Positions 32,450-45,134 of a DNA stretch of 64,000 nucleotides are shown here, piece after piece. Every line of letters starts with the position of its first letter. Position 1 is the stretch's first letter. The notes below the pieces were generated by a model. It did not search any database. It had not been told where the DNA came from and was given only the letters and a program-made list of their open reading frames with translations. The stretch spans positions 38,485,892 to 38,549,891 of the forward strand of contig NC_081835.1 of the NCBI RefSeq assembly GCF_030867095.1, given 5' to 3'. The position numbers and the translations under genes were made by a program. The stretch comes from Alligator mississippiensis. Its lineage: Eukaryota; Chordata; Crocodylia; Alligatoridae.

Positions 32450-34260
32450 ATGGAGGGGAGCAAGAAAAGGCAAATATTGGAAGACATGATGGATCTTTCT
32501 CAAGGCTGGGGACCAAACTGGACTTACACAGAGGTTGAGGCACTGATTGATATTTGGAGTGAACGGAAGATGTTGACACAACTGGAAAACTGCAGAAATA
32601 AACGTGTACATTTCTATTGTGGAACAATTAGAACAACGTGGTATCAAACACAACTGGGAACAGTGTTGTAGTAAGATGAAATCCTTAAAGTGTGCCTTCC
32701 ATTGCATAAAGGACAATAATTCTTCGTCAGGTGCCTCACAGCAAATGATTCTATTCTATGAGAAGTTGTGTACCATCCTTAAAAGAGATGCTTCAGAGGC
32801 TTGCATGAACGATTTTGGCACAAGAAGTTTGGTGGATGAGGAACTAGAAACTCCCTGATGCCAAAGTACTTGGCAAGCCACAGCCACTTTGAAAGTTCCA
32901 TGCAATCAGTTTCCTCAAGCACAGACTCAGTCACAGAGCAACGACCTCGGTTGGGACTGCTCAAAGGACCTCTTTGGCACACAGCAAGACATGAGCTCTC
33001 CCCTCTACTCTGGTTAACCCACGTGTTTTGGTACATGACACCCAGGATGATGACTCTCCTGTTCATGATGAGGCAGAGGACTCCAACTCAACCAATATGG
33101 TGTTGCAGGAGTCTTCTGGTTCATAGATTCATGGATTGTAAGGCTGGAAGGGACCACAGAAGATCATCGGGTCCAGCCCCCTGCACCAGGCAGGAAAGAC
33201 AGCTGGGGTCAAGTGACCCCAGCAAGGTGACTATCTAGTCTCCTTTTGAAGATTTCCAGGGTAGGTGATTGCACCACCTCTGGAGGGAGCTTATTCCACA
33301 GTCTGGACACCCTGGCTGTGAAGAAGTTTTTTCTAATGTTGAGCCTGAAACGGTCTTCCAGGAGTTTGTGGCCATTACTCCTGGTTTTCCCCAAGGGTGC
33401 CCTGGTGAACAGTTGTTTACCGGTTGAAGTGTCCCAGGTCCTTCAGCCTTTTGGTTCCCAAGCAAGTGCTGTTTCGGAGTAGCAACAACAGAGTCCTGAG
33501 GCAGAGACTCTCCTGCAAGCCTCATGAATGGTGACTTGTAAGTAACACTAGTGGTATTAGGCATGGATGTAAAATATTACTGCTGCGCAGGTGGAGCCTT
33601 AGTCTCCCGGGGTGGGGGAGACTGGTCCTCTCCCTTAAACAAATCTAACCTACTCCACGCTGGGTGGATGGTGGTATGTGTTTTTCCAGGTGGAGGGGTA
33701 CCAGGTACAGGCAGGTGGAGGACTGGATGCCTTGAAACTGGGCAGAATACTTTTGGTCGCAGCCTTAATAAGATAGTTGGGTGCTAGCTAGTGGGCTTTC
33801 ATTGGTAATTTTTGTGAAGGATGTCCTATTAAAGTATTTTAACAATGATTCACTCTTCTTTAAAAAAAAAAAAAATGTTTAAAAGTAGCCGAAGACCTGA
33901 TGAGAGCTTTCTTTTTCTCTGTACACAGCAACCCCTGGATCATCAAGAGCAGCTGTTGACACTCAACGTCAGCACAATTATCGATCAAATCAAAGAGCAA
34001 CTAAGGAAAATATTCTTCAGCTACTGGCAGAAGCGTCCCAAAACATATCTATGTCCACTGACCAAATGATATCCAAAATTAAGGATATCTTCAATGGATT
34101 AAAGAGGAGTGAGGAAGCCAATGTCCAGGTTATGAAAAGCACAAGTAATGAAATGGTAGAATGTTTTAAAGAATTCAATAAGAAGGTTGATCACATTTTG
34201 CGGCTGGATCAAAGGTTTAGACAGGAGTTTCTAAAAGAGTTTCGACTGCAAATGCGCTGA
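32450..34260 (+). pseudogene. Harbinger Myb/SANT-like DNA-binding protein, broken
   Basis: The Myb/SANT-like domain starts at the Met at 32450 (NWTYTEVEALIDIWSERK). It shifts frame near 32600 and continues as QLEQRGIKHNWEQCCSKMKSLK and LFYEKLCTILKRD. A middle acidic, Ser-rich segment follows to about 33115, where a CR1 fragment interrupts it. Coding resumes at about 33426 and a splice donor (GTAAGT near 33539) and an acceptor (about 33928) suggest one intron. The C-terminal coiled segment 33930-34260 includes MISKIKDIFNGLKRSEEAN. In Harbinger elements this partner protein brings the transposase to the DNA ends. Confidence 0.75.
33119..33425 (-). mobile_element. CR1 LINE 3' fragment inside the Harbinger gene
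   Basis: Minus-strand CR1 3' end: tail ATTCATGGATTGTAAGGC, 3' UTR, and the last roughly 60 RT residues (LNIRKNFFTARVSRLWNKLP, LEIFKRRLDSHLAGV). It inserted after the Harbinger element had arrived. Confidence 0.92.
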
Positions 34261-34907
34261 GAGTGGCATTGACAACAGGCCACCCCAAACAAATCTCCAT
34301 TCTCCTCCAAATGAGAGCCATGCCTCCTCTAGTCGCAAGAGCACGGCCTCAAGACACTTCAGGAACGAAGGGCAGAAGGATACTGAGGAGACCCTGGAAG
34401 GGTCCAAGAGGGGGGCATCTCGTGGGGCCGCAGGTTCTCATGACTAAAGCATGAATGTACACAAGACAGAGCGACATCCTAATAGAATTTCCATTCAACA
34501 GGCAGTCCTCAAAAATCAAGCTGTAACTGAATGTATGTATTTTTTTGTGATTTGAATTAGATAGGCTTTTATGTCACAAGAGGGGTGAATGGAATGCTCT
34601 ATTACACCCGTGGTGGTGTGCTTCTCCCTCATGTGCTGCCACCCCAATTTTCTCAAATCAGTTTGCACTCCAATCAACCAACCAACCAACCAATCTAGCA
34701 TTTCTTCTCAACATTAAAGGGGAGGTTGTAAACCAGGTTAGGTTCACTATCCATCTATCTTTTCTCTGTCTGCTTTAGGAATTTTTTGGAAAACTGTGAT
34801 AAAAATAAAGTTCCACAAAGGACTTTGGAAGGAAAGTGTCCTGCATTTTTTTTTCCCCCATAGAAGTAAAGATTTAAATTCCACTTTAAATCCACCTATG
34901 TTCCAGG
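34261..34907. other. Downstream part of the Harbinger element
   Basis: 3' region of the Myb-like gene and probable right end of the element (34460-34560 is a reasonable guess). (CCAA)n at about 34674-34692. No terminal repeat identified. Confidence 0.35.
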
Positions 34908-34915
34908 CTCTAAAG

Positions 34916-36605
34916 CAGGGGTGTCCAACCTTTTTGAATGTGGGGCCAGATCACAAACTTTTTATCACCCAGTGGGCCGGTGAGCCATATTCAAAGACCT
35001 CACAGGAAGTAGTATTACATCAGGAAGTGATGTCATGTGACCTTTGACACCAATGAAATTGCAGGAAGTGACAATGAAATGGGTCTAAATAACCAGTTCA
35101 AAACTCTTACTCTATAGCATCCACCTCTGCCACTGATTGGGACAGGATACTGAGCTAGATGGACCACGGGGCTGACCAAGCATGGCACTTTTTATGCTCT
35201 TATGTTCAGCTCTTATGTTCTTTGGCTGAGCTACCAAACTATGGCTGAGATTTGCAAAAAGGGGTAGATAGGCATGTTACAAAGTTGTCATAAAAGATTT
35301 GGAGCCCTCTAAATCCCATTCATTTTAATGGAAGTTGGCCTTTTGACTCAGCTTTGAAAATCTCAGCCCAAGGTGCCAACCAAATAAGTCAAAATATATT
35401 TTGCACTTCTATGCAGTGCATCTACGTGGGGCTCTCCAAGCATTTTACAAACATGAAATGAACCTCAGGATGAGACCAGCCGGAGGAGCAGGGGCTCAGC
35501 TGCACTTTCCCCCTACCTGCACTGGTCAGTCCTGAGCCACACACGGCTCCGCCTCCACTTCTGCTGGCTGGTGCTGACCCAGGCGGGTCTGTCCCATCCA
35601 GAGCAGCACGCAGCTGAAGCTGGCTTCCGACGTGCTGCTGGGGACAGCAGGAGTCCGGCTGGGTCGGCACCGGCCAGCAGAAGTGGCAGCGGAGCCGTGT
35701 GCCACCCGGGACTGACTGGTGCATGCAGGGGAAAAATGCAGCTCAGCCCCTGCAGCTCCGGCCAGGCTTGTCCCGTCCTGAGTGGCACATGGCTCTACCA
35801 CCACTCCTGCTAGCTGGTGCCGACCCGGCCGGGCTCGTCCTGTTCCCAGTAGCATGTGGGAAGCCAGCTTCAGCTGCATGCCACTTTTCCTGGCTGGTGC
35901 TGACCCGGCCGGGTCCATCCCATCTGGAGCAGCATGCGGCTGAAGCCAGGTTCCCACAAGCTGCTGGGGATGGGAGGAACCAGGCTGGGTCTGCACCAGC
36001 CAGCAGAAGCGGTGGCAGAGCCATGTGCTGCTTGGGATGGGACAAGCCCGGCCGGAGCAGCAGGGGCTCGGCTGCATTTCCCTCCTGCCTGCACCAATCA
36101 GTCCCAAGCGGCACACGGCTCTGCCACCGCTTCTGCTGGCCGGTGCTGACCTGGCCGGGCTCCTCCCGGCCCCAGCAGCACGTGGGAATCCGGCTTCAGC
36201 TGCGTGCTGCTCCGGATGGGACAGACCCGCCCGGGTCAGCACCAGCCAGCAGAGGCGGCGGAGCTGTGTGCAGCTCGGGACTGACCAGCGCAGGTAGGGG
36301 AAAAGTGCAGCTGAGCCCCTGCTGCTCTGGCTGGACTCATCCTGTCCCGAGTGGCACATGGCTACTCCTCTTCCCACATGCACTGCGTTGGCAATGTCAA
36401 GCTGACGTGGTGTATGTGGGAACCTTGTCCCTTCCCCAGTCCTTCAGCAGCCATTAGGAAGCTGCTGAGGGGCAGGGGGAGGGACAAGGGGTGGGAATAA
36501 AAGTAAACAGTGCTTACTTTCGTTTCCCGTCGCAGCACTGCAGGCCACAGAAAACGGTATGGTGTGCCGCATGGCGGCTCTTGGGCTGTATGTTGGACAA
36601 GCCTG
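34916..36605. mobile_element. hAT-type non-autonomous element, 1.69 kb
   Basis: Termini CAGGGGTGTCCAACC (left) and CAGGCTTGTCCAACAT (from the right), with an exact 8-bp duplication CTCTAAAG at 34908-34915 and 36606-36613. CAGGGGTGTCCAA-type ends are typical of vertebrate hAT families. The interior 35440-36370 is a GC-rich array of roughly 150-bp imperfect repeats in both orientations ('gctggtgctgacc', 'gagcagcacg'), which creates long but meaningless open frames. Confidence 0.9.
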
Positions 36606-36613
36606 CTCTAAAG

Positions 36614-38097
36614 AATACCAAAATCACAGTAGCAATTCAATTCCCATGCTCTAACACCAGAGATGCCTGTGTGTTCTCCAACCCTGACAATTCCCCAAAT
36701 TTTGCATGACACAGGTAGGCAGCGTGAGGGCTGTACCATGACAGGGAAACAGAAGCCCAACACAGCATGCTTGACAAGGTTGACTGGTTAGCCCCAAGGG
36801 GCATTACACCACATACACGAGTAACTCTTCAATAATACACTATGTCCAGTCCTGCATAATATACACAAATGAAGAGGCTTTTGTAAATCTTTAATGATAC
36901 ACCTAGCAAATTGCCCGTCAAGAACGATGGGGGGAGGGGCAGGGACAGAGGCCTGTGTGCCTCCCCTCACCCCACTGCCTGGGGTCAGGGTCCAGCTTCC
37001 TCCACCTTCCCCATCACCGCCTTGCGTCCAGGCCTGCTCCCCCCTTCCCCACCTGCCCCTTTGGGCCCAGGCTTGTCCCCCACTTTCCCCCTTTGGGTGC
37101 GGGCCCATGTGTGCCCCCCCCACCCCCTGCTGTTCAACCTTACACCGCTGCCGCTACCCCCCAGGATTGGGGAGAGGGAGCTTGCACATGGCGGTGGCCA
37201 GCAACAGCCAGCAGAGTTGGGTGGCCATAGCCAACAGGCAGGCACGTGCTGCCACTGGTAAACACCTCTTCCCTTCCCTCTCCCCTTCTTCCTTCCCTTC
37301 CATACCTACCAGCTGTTGCTGGAGGGGGGGGGGCCCACTCCGGCCCCTGGCTCCAAGAAGCAAGGCCAGAGGAACGAGGCCAGCACCACTGGTCCCTGCT
37401 CAGGCCCCTCAGTCCCCACTGTCATGGAGGTGCTCCACCAGGTGGGGGGGGGCAAGGCCAGCACTGTGCTGCCAGTACCCCGCACCATCGCTGCCTCCAA
37501 GGACCAGGACCAGGAGAGGCGAGGCCAGCACTGCTGGCCCTCCCCCACTCTGGCCCCTCAATCCCCACTGTCATGGCAGCACTCTGCCGTGTATCTCTGT
37601 CTGTGCAGAGCACTCTGATTGGCTGCCAAGACAACCAGAGTGCGAATAAAGCATTACGGACAGACAGACAGACAGACAAACAGACAGAGTCTTTTATAAT
37701 GTTAGAAAGGTCTATTTGCAGGGTGGATGGGATGAACATCACAGCAAAAATTTGCCTTTTTAACTGTCTTTTCAAGACAGCATTGAAAAAACTGAACTAC
37801 CTTTATTGAAGACCACAAAGGGAAGCAGCTTGGTGAAAATCTTTTGTGATGCTGCATGGGGTGATACAGGGTGGCACCCCATGATATGAATCCCAAGACT
37901 GGTGACAGCCAGCTTGGAGCCTGCATGACCACTGTCTTGTGGTTGAGGACACTTATCAAGTAATGATGATCAGCCATTAGCCCTTTACAAAAGCATTAGG
38001 GGAAACACCCTACATAATGTAGCATATATTATGTATGGGGCACAGCAGGAACCCAGAAAGCTGCGAGATGCCTTTCTACTGCCCACTGTGCCACCGT
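36614..38097. repeat. Unclassified GC-rich repeat with (GACA)n
   Basis: From about 36880 to 37790 a C-rich block ends in GCATTACGGACAGACAGACAGA and a (GACA)n tract at about 37658-37687. Within it, two related units share 'aaggccagcac' / 'gaggccagcac' and 'tccccactgtcatgg' (about 37370-37440 and 37510-37580). No gene. Confidence 0.45.
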
Positions 38098-40728
38098 TCT
38101 CATAGATTTCATAGATATTAGGGCTGGAAGAGACCTTGAAGATCATCGAGTCCAGCCCCTTGCCCCAGGGGCAGAAAGTCAGCTAGAGTCAAAGGATCCC
38201 AGCAAGATAAGCATCCAAACATTTCTTGAATGAGTCTGGAGTAGGTGCCTGCACCACTTCTGGAGGAAGTCTATTCCAGGTCTTGGGGGCTCAGACAGTA
38301 AAGAAATGTTTCCTTATGTCCAGCTAAAATGGTCTTTGAGGAGTTTATGACCGTTGGTCCTTGTTTTTCCTTGGGGCGCTCTGCTGAACAGACATTCTCC
38401 CAGGTCCTGATGTACACCACTTATGTATTTATAAGCAGCCACCAGGTCCCCCCTGAGCCTGAGCTTTTCCAGGCTGAAGAGTCCCATGGCTCTCAGCCTC
38501 TCTTCATAAAGCCTATTCTTTTGCCCTCTGATCATGCACTTGGCTCTCCTCTGGACTTTCTCAAGCGTCTCGGCATCCTTCTTGAACTGTGGAGCCCAGA
38601 ATTGGATGCAGTACTTCAGCTGCAGCCTCACCAAGGCTGAGTGCAGCAAGAGGATGACATCCTGAGATTTATTTGAGAAGCATCTATGGATGCAAGCCAG
38701 AGTTTTGTTTGCTTTACCAGCTGCGACATCGCATTGGTGGCTCATGTTCATTTGTGGTCAATCATGACCCCCAAGTCTCTTTCAGCAGTGGTGCTAGCAA
38801 GCATAGCACTGCTGAGCCTATAAGTATGCTGCAGGTCCCCCCCCCTCCCGAGGTGGAGTACCATACATTTATTGGTATTGAACATCATCAGTTTTGTATC
38901 CGTCTACTTACTAAGTTTATCCAAGTCAGCCAGGATCCCTAGCCTGTCCTCAGGTGTGGACGCTATGCCCAAAGTTTAGTGTCATTGGCAAACTTAGCCA
39001 GTGCACTTCTGACACCAATGTCCACATCTCGATAAAGATATTAAAGAGAACTGAACCAAGGACAGAGGCTTGGGGGCACCACTGGTCATGGAGCGCCATA
39101 ATGATTCGCTACCATCAACCACTACTCTCTGGGTCTGAACTTGGAGTTAATTTCCCAGCCATCGGACTGTGGTGTAGCCGAGGCCACAGTTGGCCAATTT
39201 TTCCATGAGGAGGTCATGGGACACCACATCAAAGGCTTTTTTAAAGTCCAAATATATGATGTAAATCTTTCTCCCTTGTCCAGGTGATATGTCACCTGGT
39301 CATAGAAGGAGATGAGATTGGTCAGGCAAGACCTGCCCGCGATAGACATCCTGGCTATCCCTCAGGATGTTGCCCTCAGCCATCTTACCAGAAGGGTCTC
39401 CTTGCTAATTTTCTCCAGAATCTTACCAGGGATTGAGGTGAAGCTGATTGGCCTATAATTCCCAGGATCTATTTTCTGCCCTTTCTTGAAGATGGATACC
39501 ACATTGGCCTTCTTCCAGTCTTCAGGTACTTCACCTGAGTGCCACGAGTTTTTGAATATTTTTGCCAATGGGTGGGCAATGACACCTGCCAGCTCCTTGA
39601 GTACTCTAGGGTGTAATCTGTCAGGATCAGCTGACTTGAAGGTGTCCAGCCTCTCAAGGTGATCCTATACTAGATCAACACCAATGCTGGGTATAAATAT
39701 GTCCTCACCATGGCCCTCCCGCATCTTGCTAAGCAGGGCAGTCCCACTGGACTGATGAAAGACTGACATGAAGTACCCATTGAGCAGAATGGCCTTTTCC
39801 TGAGTATTGGTTATCAGCTGTCCCGTTTAGTTCAGCAGGAATCCAATGTTACCCTTGCTTTTTTTCCCCGACTCCCTACATCTCTGAAAAAGGACTTTTT
39901 GTTATCCTTGATATGTGAAGCCAGATGGAGCTCAGTTGCAACTTTGGCTTTCCTGATCTGCTCCCTGCAGGCACAGACCAGTGCTGAGTACTCCTCCTTG
40001 GTGGTAATTCCAGCTTTCCATCCTTTGTAAGTCTCTCTTTTGAGGTGTAGGAGGTCCTCAAGTTCGCAGCTGAGCCAAGGGGATTGCTGTGACCTTTTGC
40101 TACCCTTCCTCCGAGATGGGATGACTATCCCTTGTGCTGTCAGGATTGCTCCCTTGAGGAGCAACCACTCCTCTTGGACTCCTCTTCCTGTTGAGTTGGG
40201 GTCCCTTAGGACCTAGACAACGAGACTCCTGAACTTGTCAAAGTCAGCTTTCCTGAAGTAATGGACTTCTGTATTGCTGACTGACTTGCCAGCTTTGCGA
40301 TGGATATTAAAAGTGATCAGCTCATGGTCACAGTCACCCAGCTTTCCATAGATACTAAGGTCACTGATTAGGTCATCCCCTTTTGCCAGTACCAGGTCCA
40401 GCAACGCTTTACCTCTTGTTGGCCCATAGACTTCTTGAATCAGGTAGAGTTCATCCACGTATGTGAGGAAGCTTTGTGACCAATTGGTTTTGGCCGAGTG
40501 CTCTTCCCATGAGATGTTTGGGTAGTTAAAGTCTCCCAGGACAACCATGCACTGAGAGTGTGCAGCCTCAGCCAGTTCCCTAGTGAATTCCTGGTCCAGC
40601 TCTTGTTTCTGGTTAGGAGGTCTATAGTAGATTCCTACTATGATGTCCCTTGTACCACGTTCCCCACATATTTTAACCCAGAGAGACTCTAGTCGTCCTT
40701 CCTGGGTGCCAAAGTCAATTTCAAGTTC
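38098..40728 (-). mobile_element. Older CR1 LINE, endonuclease to 3' end, many breaks
   Basis: Minus-strand CR1. The 3' tail (TCATAGATTTCATAGATATTAG) is at 38100-38121. Right to left the frame pieces are: endonuclease remnant at 40720-40213 (YYRPPNQKQELDQEF, LGDFNYPNISWEEH), linker 40164-39832, RT fingers 39657-39362 (VPEDWKKANVVSIFKKG), palm 39349-38900, and thumb 38751-38314. Stops and frameshifts separate all of them. It is clearly more diverged than the copies at 10048 and 22883. Confidence 0.94.
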
Positions 40729-41007
40729 TCATCAGGCATGGGCACCCACTCGTGGTCCTACCCTACCCATTCCATGGGTACTATGGATAATCCTCCCCCC
40801 CACCCCACTCCCACTTCTGGTACACACTATTGTGTACATGGTGCTGCACAGCCGCCTTGCTAGCAAGGCACCAGTGGGAATGCTTTGGACACCTTTGCTT
40901 TGGGGACAAAGGGGAGTGCAGGGCAGTGGCAAGTTTGCCAATGGTGGGATATTTTGGAAAAAAGCAGCAATATCTAGTTGAATTTCAGAATGGGCTAACT
41001 GCTCAAT
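40729..41007. other. Short intronic stretch, nothing recognised
   Basis: Contains no gene or repeat that I can name. Confidence 0.4.
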
Positions 41008-41012
41008 GTCAT

Positions 41013-41816
41013 TGTGGAAGTGTCAGCGGTCCGCTCACTCCTTCCTCAAGACTCACCTGCCACGCTTAAGAAGATGAAAAAATGATTTGATGTTAATTCC
41101 TGAGGGGAGGGATAAGACATGCCAGACCACCCAGTGTGATGCTTCACAAGTGCTAGTTTATTTAACATTGAAACAAAAGAGTATCACTGAGTTGCCTCAT
41201 TAGCAAGAGGTGACTGAATCGCCCCTTGGATCAATTGCAGGCTCCCAGCTGCTCCACTGTGGATTGCAGGTCTCCCTGCTGCTCCAGCTGAGCCAGTTGT
41301 GCCCTGGGGTCAAGTTTCCCCACACTTCTTCCCCCTCTAAGAGACACGGTCTAATGGCTGCTGGTTCCTATGTCCTAGGGGAGCCTCTTCATTCTTCCCT
41401 CTTTGATCATGGCCATTCTCTGCCACTTTGGATGTCCACCACCTGTCCAAGGCATGGAGCCCTCAGGGTTCGTGTCTGCCGCCTCCCCGAGGTCTTACCG
41501 GCTGGCATCCAGCCATATGTCCTAAAGGGAAGTATTTCCCTGCATCTCACCAGTCCAGGGTCTTCTTCACATTCCTGTTCACGGCATCCTTCATACTTCA
41601 GGTAAGTGTACCACCACTGTTCCTCCTCCTCCTCCTCTCTTCTAGTGCCCGAGGACAATGTTTGGTGCTTTGCCCCACCTTTTATGTCTGACAGTGGTCA
41701 TCAATTTCTTATCTCTTCCTGGTGTGTGTCCTACCTTCCCCCCTCCACCTGTGCTTTCAGTTTCACCCTTGGTTTCACTCTCAGTAACAGGAGTTTGGCT
41801 TAAACCCCCTGTTACA
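41013..41816 (-). repeat. 3' LTR of the Gmr1-like element
   Basis: 804 bp, matching 46059-46847 with many substitutions and small indels. A purine-rich stretch (AAAAGGTG on the minus strand, about 41817-41824) abuts it internally, as expected of a polypurine tract. Confidence 0.92.
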
Positions 41817-41824
41817 CACCTTTT

Positions 41825-43400
41825 GTCTCAAAAAAACCCCTGCTTTTGTCTCAAAAAAACTAAGATCGGCTGAATCTTTGCAATCCTTGCCCCAGTCACC
41901 TGGGCTCATCACCTGTGCACCCATGTTCATCGTGGTTTCAGTGCATGACAGGAAGTCAACATTCCTACTCTTCTTCCCTGCCCAATGTTTCACTGAAAAA
42001 TAAAAAGATTGTAATGCAAGAGACCACCTCATTAGTCTGGCATTATCAAGTTTGGCAGTTCACAGCCAGCGTAGTGGTGCATGGTCTGTAATCAATACAA
42101 ACTTTCAGCCTAGTAAATAATACTGAAATCGCTCCACCCCGCACCTGATAGCCAAACATTCCCTCTCAATCATAGAGTATCGTGTCTCTGCGGGTGGCAG
42201 CTTTTTGCTAGCATAGGTTATCAGTCTCTCTTCTCCACCATCCTCCTGGAAGAAGATGGCCCCTAATGCCGTGCCAGAGGCATCTGTTTGCAAGAAAAAC
42301 ATTTTCTCAAAATCTGGAGTGTACAGCACCGGATGTTGACACAGGGCTATCTTCACCTGTTCAAAGGCTAGGACAGCTCAGGGGTTCCACTGAAGCCTGT
42401 TCTTACGTCCCTTAGTCATCTCTGTCAGGGGTGCTGTCTTCTCCGAAAAATCCTTAAGGAAACATCTGTAATAATTAGTGAAACCCAGGAAAGACCATAG
42501 TTATCCTAGAGTTTGTGGTAACGGGTGTCATCGGATGGCTGCCACCTTATCAGCTACGGGCTTTATTTCCTCTTGTCTGACCATAAACCCGAGATACTGT
42601 GTCTCCTTCCCCAGTGCACACTTCCAGGGGTTCGCAGTCAACCTGGCCTGACGGAGCTCGTTGAGGATCTCCCGCAGGTGTTGGCAGTGTGTTTTCCAGT
42701 CATTGGAGAAAATGATTATATCATCAATATATGCAGCTGTGTATTCTTGGTGAGGGTCCAGCAACTGGTTCATGAGGCACTGGAATGAGGCTGCTGCCCA
42801 AAGGAGCCCAAAGGGCATCCGCCTAAATTGGAACAAGCCCCAAGTGGTTCCAAAGACCATTTTTCCTTGTCAGCCAGAGCCAATGGGATTTGCCAATAGT
42901 CCTTAGTGAGCTCTAAGGTCGAGATGTGTTTAGCTTAGTCTACCTTCTCCTCGACCTGGGGCATTGCTATGCTTATCCTCAACCTGGGGCATTGGAAAAG
43001 CGTAAAACATTGCTATTTCATTTATCTTCTGATAGTCAATACATAATCTTATGGTCCCATCGGTCTTTGGAACCACCACCATCAGGCTTCTCCACGGGCT
43101 CCAAGAGTCCTCAATAATGCCTAGCTTTTTCATTACCTCGATTTCTTGCTGGACTGTGGACCATAAGTGTTGAGGCAGCATCCTCCAATGGTTATGTATG
43201 ACCTGTCCAGGTGGGGTTTGGATACGATGCAACACTCCTCAAGCTTCCCCTGGCATCTCACAGAATACATTGGGATACTCTAACACTAAAACCTCTAAAG
43301 CTTTCTGCTGTTCCGGATCAAGCCCTTCCGCAGTCTTTGAGGTTCCCTATCGCCTTCTAGCTCATCGCACTCCACCAGGTCCTGTATCATTCATCCCTCT
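41825..43400 (-). pseudogene. Gypsy reverse transcriptase and RNase H, broken
   Basis: Right to left: RT fingers at 43235-42930 (QQEIEVMKKLGIIEDSWSPW, VVVPKTDGTIRLCIDYQKIN). The palm at 42860-42528 has FRRMPFGLLWAAASFQ and the catalytic YIDD at about 42731-42720. RNase H at 42356-42105 has FFLQTDASGTALGAIFFQ and YSMIERECLAI, and its tail at about 42090-41860 has ITDHAPLRWL and a final DFLSC. This polyprotein segment would copy the RNA into DNA. Several stops and frameshifts disrupt it. It lies downstream of the integrase. Confidence 0.92.
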
Positions 43401-43850
43401 CTTTGGCGCCACTTCAATAAGTTAATGTGATATATTTGCTTCCTTAACGGGCTCGGTTCAATGTACCTCATAGTTTAAGGGCCCCATATGCCTGGTTACT
43501 TAGAATGGACCCTACCATCAGGCTATCAACTTGTGCAGGCTGTCAGGTAGTGATACTAGCACCCAGTCTCCTGCCTTCAGTTCTCTTTCTGTGGTGTGTC
43601 ACAGTTTTGTTTCTGTTTTTCTTGTCTCTCCTCTAAGTTCCTTCGTGCTATTGCCAGTGCTCTTTCTAACCTATCTCAAAAATCAGTCTCAGTCTGTGGC
43701 CGCATCACCCCGTCCTGTCCGGTAGGGTTCTCCATCCCTCGCAGATCACATCTAGGAGTCCCTTAGGATCATGACCAAAAACCAACTCAAACAGAGCATA
43801 CCCGGTGGATGCTTGGGGGGCTTCCCTGATTGCAAATAGAAGGGGAGGGA

Positions 43851-44640
43851 TCATGGCATCCCATCCCCGGGTGTCACCCTATATACTGCCCATATCATCC
43901 CCTTTAGTGTCCAATTAAAGCACTCCACCAATCCATCCGTCTGGGGGTGGTAGATGGAGGTCCGGAGTTGGTTGATCTTTAGCATGTTGCACACTTCCTG
44001 CAAAATCTTGGACATGAAGCTCTTACCCTGGCCTGTAAGAATCTCCTGGGCAATTCCTACCCATGTGATCCATCTCATGAGGGCACTGGCTATCACTGGG
44101 GACATTACCAAGTATAGGGGAATAGCTTCGGAGAACCAGGTGGCACAGTCGATGATTACCAGGATGAACTGGCAGCCTATCCGGCTGCGGAGGAAGAGTC
44201 CTGCCACATCCATGGCAATCCTATCAAAGGGGCATCCTGTCAATGGTAGCTGTCTTAATGGGGCCTTGGGTGGTCTTAGCCCCTCTGTTTTCTGGCACTC
44301 CAGGCATTCTGCGCAAAACCTCTCTACCAGTTTGTAGAGCCCCAGTCAGAAAATGGTCGTTTCAATCTGACCTCCATCCTATCCCTCCCCCCAGGTGTCC
44401 TCCTATGGGAAGGGTGTGGGCAGATCACCCCAGTATTTCTGTGGAACCAAAACCTGCTGTTTCTCACCCCCCTCTTTCTGATCTTCTACCCGGTATAGGA
44501 TGCACATCGTTACCTCAAAGTGAGGGCTCAGTTTCGCCTTCTCTGGGTCCATCACCTCTCCCTCTTGTCTAGCCAGCTGAGTCTGCCATATATTCCAGAA
44601 CAGTGGCTCCTACCTTTGTTCCTCCCTGAAGTATCCATTG
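43851..44640 (-). pseudogene. Gypsy integrase, upstream of RT, broken
   Basis: The end of the zinc-binding domain is visible near 44340-44290 (FCAECLECQKTEGLRPPK). The catalytic core follows in the frame 44243-43851: CPFDRIAMDVAG (first Asp), QFILVIIDCATWFSEAIPL, TGQGKSFMSKIL (a Gly or Asn-like change where TDQG is usual), and YHPQTDGLVECFNWTLK (catalytic Glu). The product would insert the DNA copy into the genome. Its place 5' of RT is the key diagnostic of a Gmr1-type element. Confidence 0.9.
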
Positions 44641-45134
44641 CCAATGATTTGTTCCAGATCCAAATCTCTTCCATCTTCCTCCTCTGGGGTCCCAAAGCAC
44701 ACTGCCTCTGGATCACTCTACCATTCTCCTCCACTTCTTCTTAGTACTTGGGTGACTACTTTCTTCAAATGCGGCCAATCAACACCCACCAGCATACGGC
44801 AGGGAAGAGTCTCTGCTAACCTATTGCAATTTCTTCGGTCTGCCCCATTACAGAGAGCCGGAGTCGTCTCCTCTCGTAAGTGTAGGAGGCCCCATGTATA
44901 CAGAACATGCTCACGGGCGATTCAGGGCTCCCTAGTTGTGCAGGTACCAGGTCTTATCATGAACTGGGAACAACCTGTATCAACGACTGCCAGGATGATG
45001 GTGTCTCCCACTCAAACCTCTACTACTGGTTTATTCTGTCACCCGGGACCCTTGTGCTGCCTGAAGTTGTAATCCATTTTTTCTTCATGGGGGTCCTCTG
45101 TTGTTGCCTACACTTGAGGTCTGTACAGGCAAAC
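44641..45134 (-). pseudogene. Retroviral-type aspartic protease region, broken
   Basis: On the minus strand ILAVVDTGCSQFMI has the aspartic protease active-site triad D-T-G at 44981-44973. Stops occur on both sides. It lies between gag and integrase, as expected; it would process the polyprotein. Confidence 0.72.

Noticed and set aside
35526..36383. Long minus-strand open frame (about 285 codons) in a GC-rich block
   Set aside because: Internally repetitive, low-complexity translation inside a bounded hAT element; the opposite strand is equally open. No domain.
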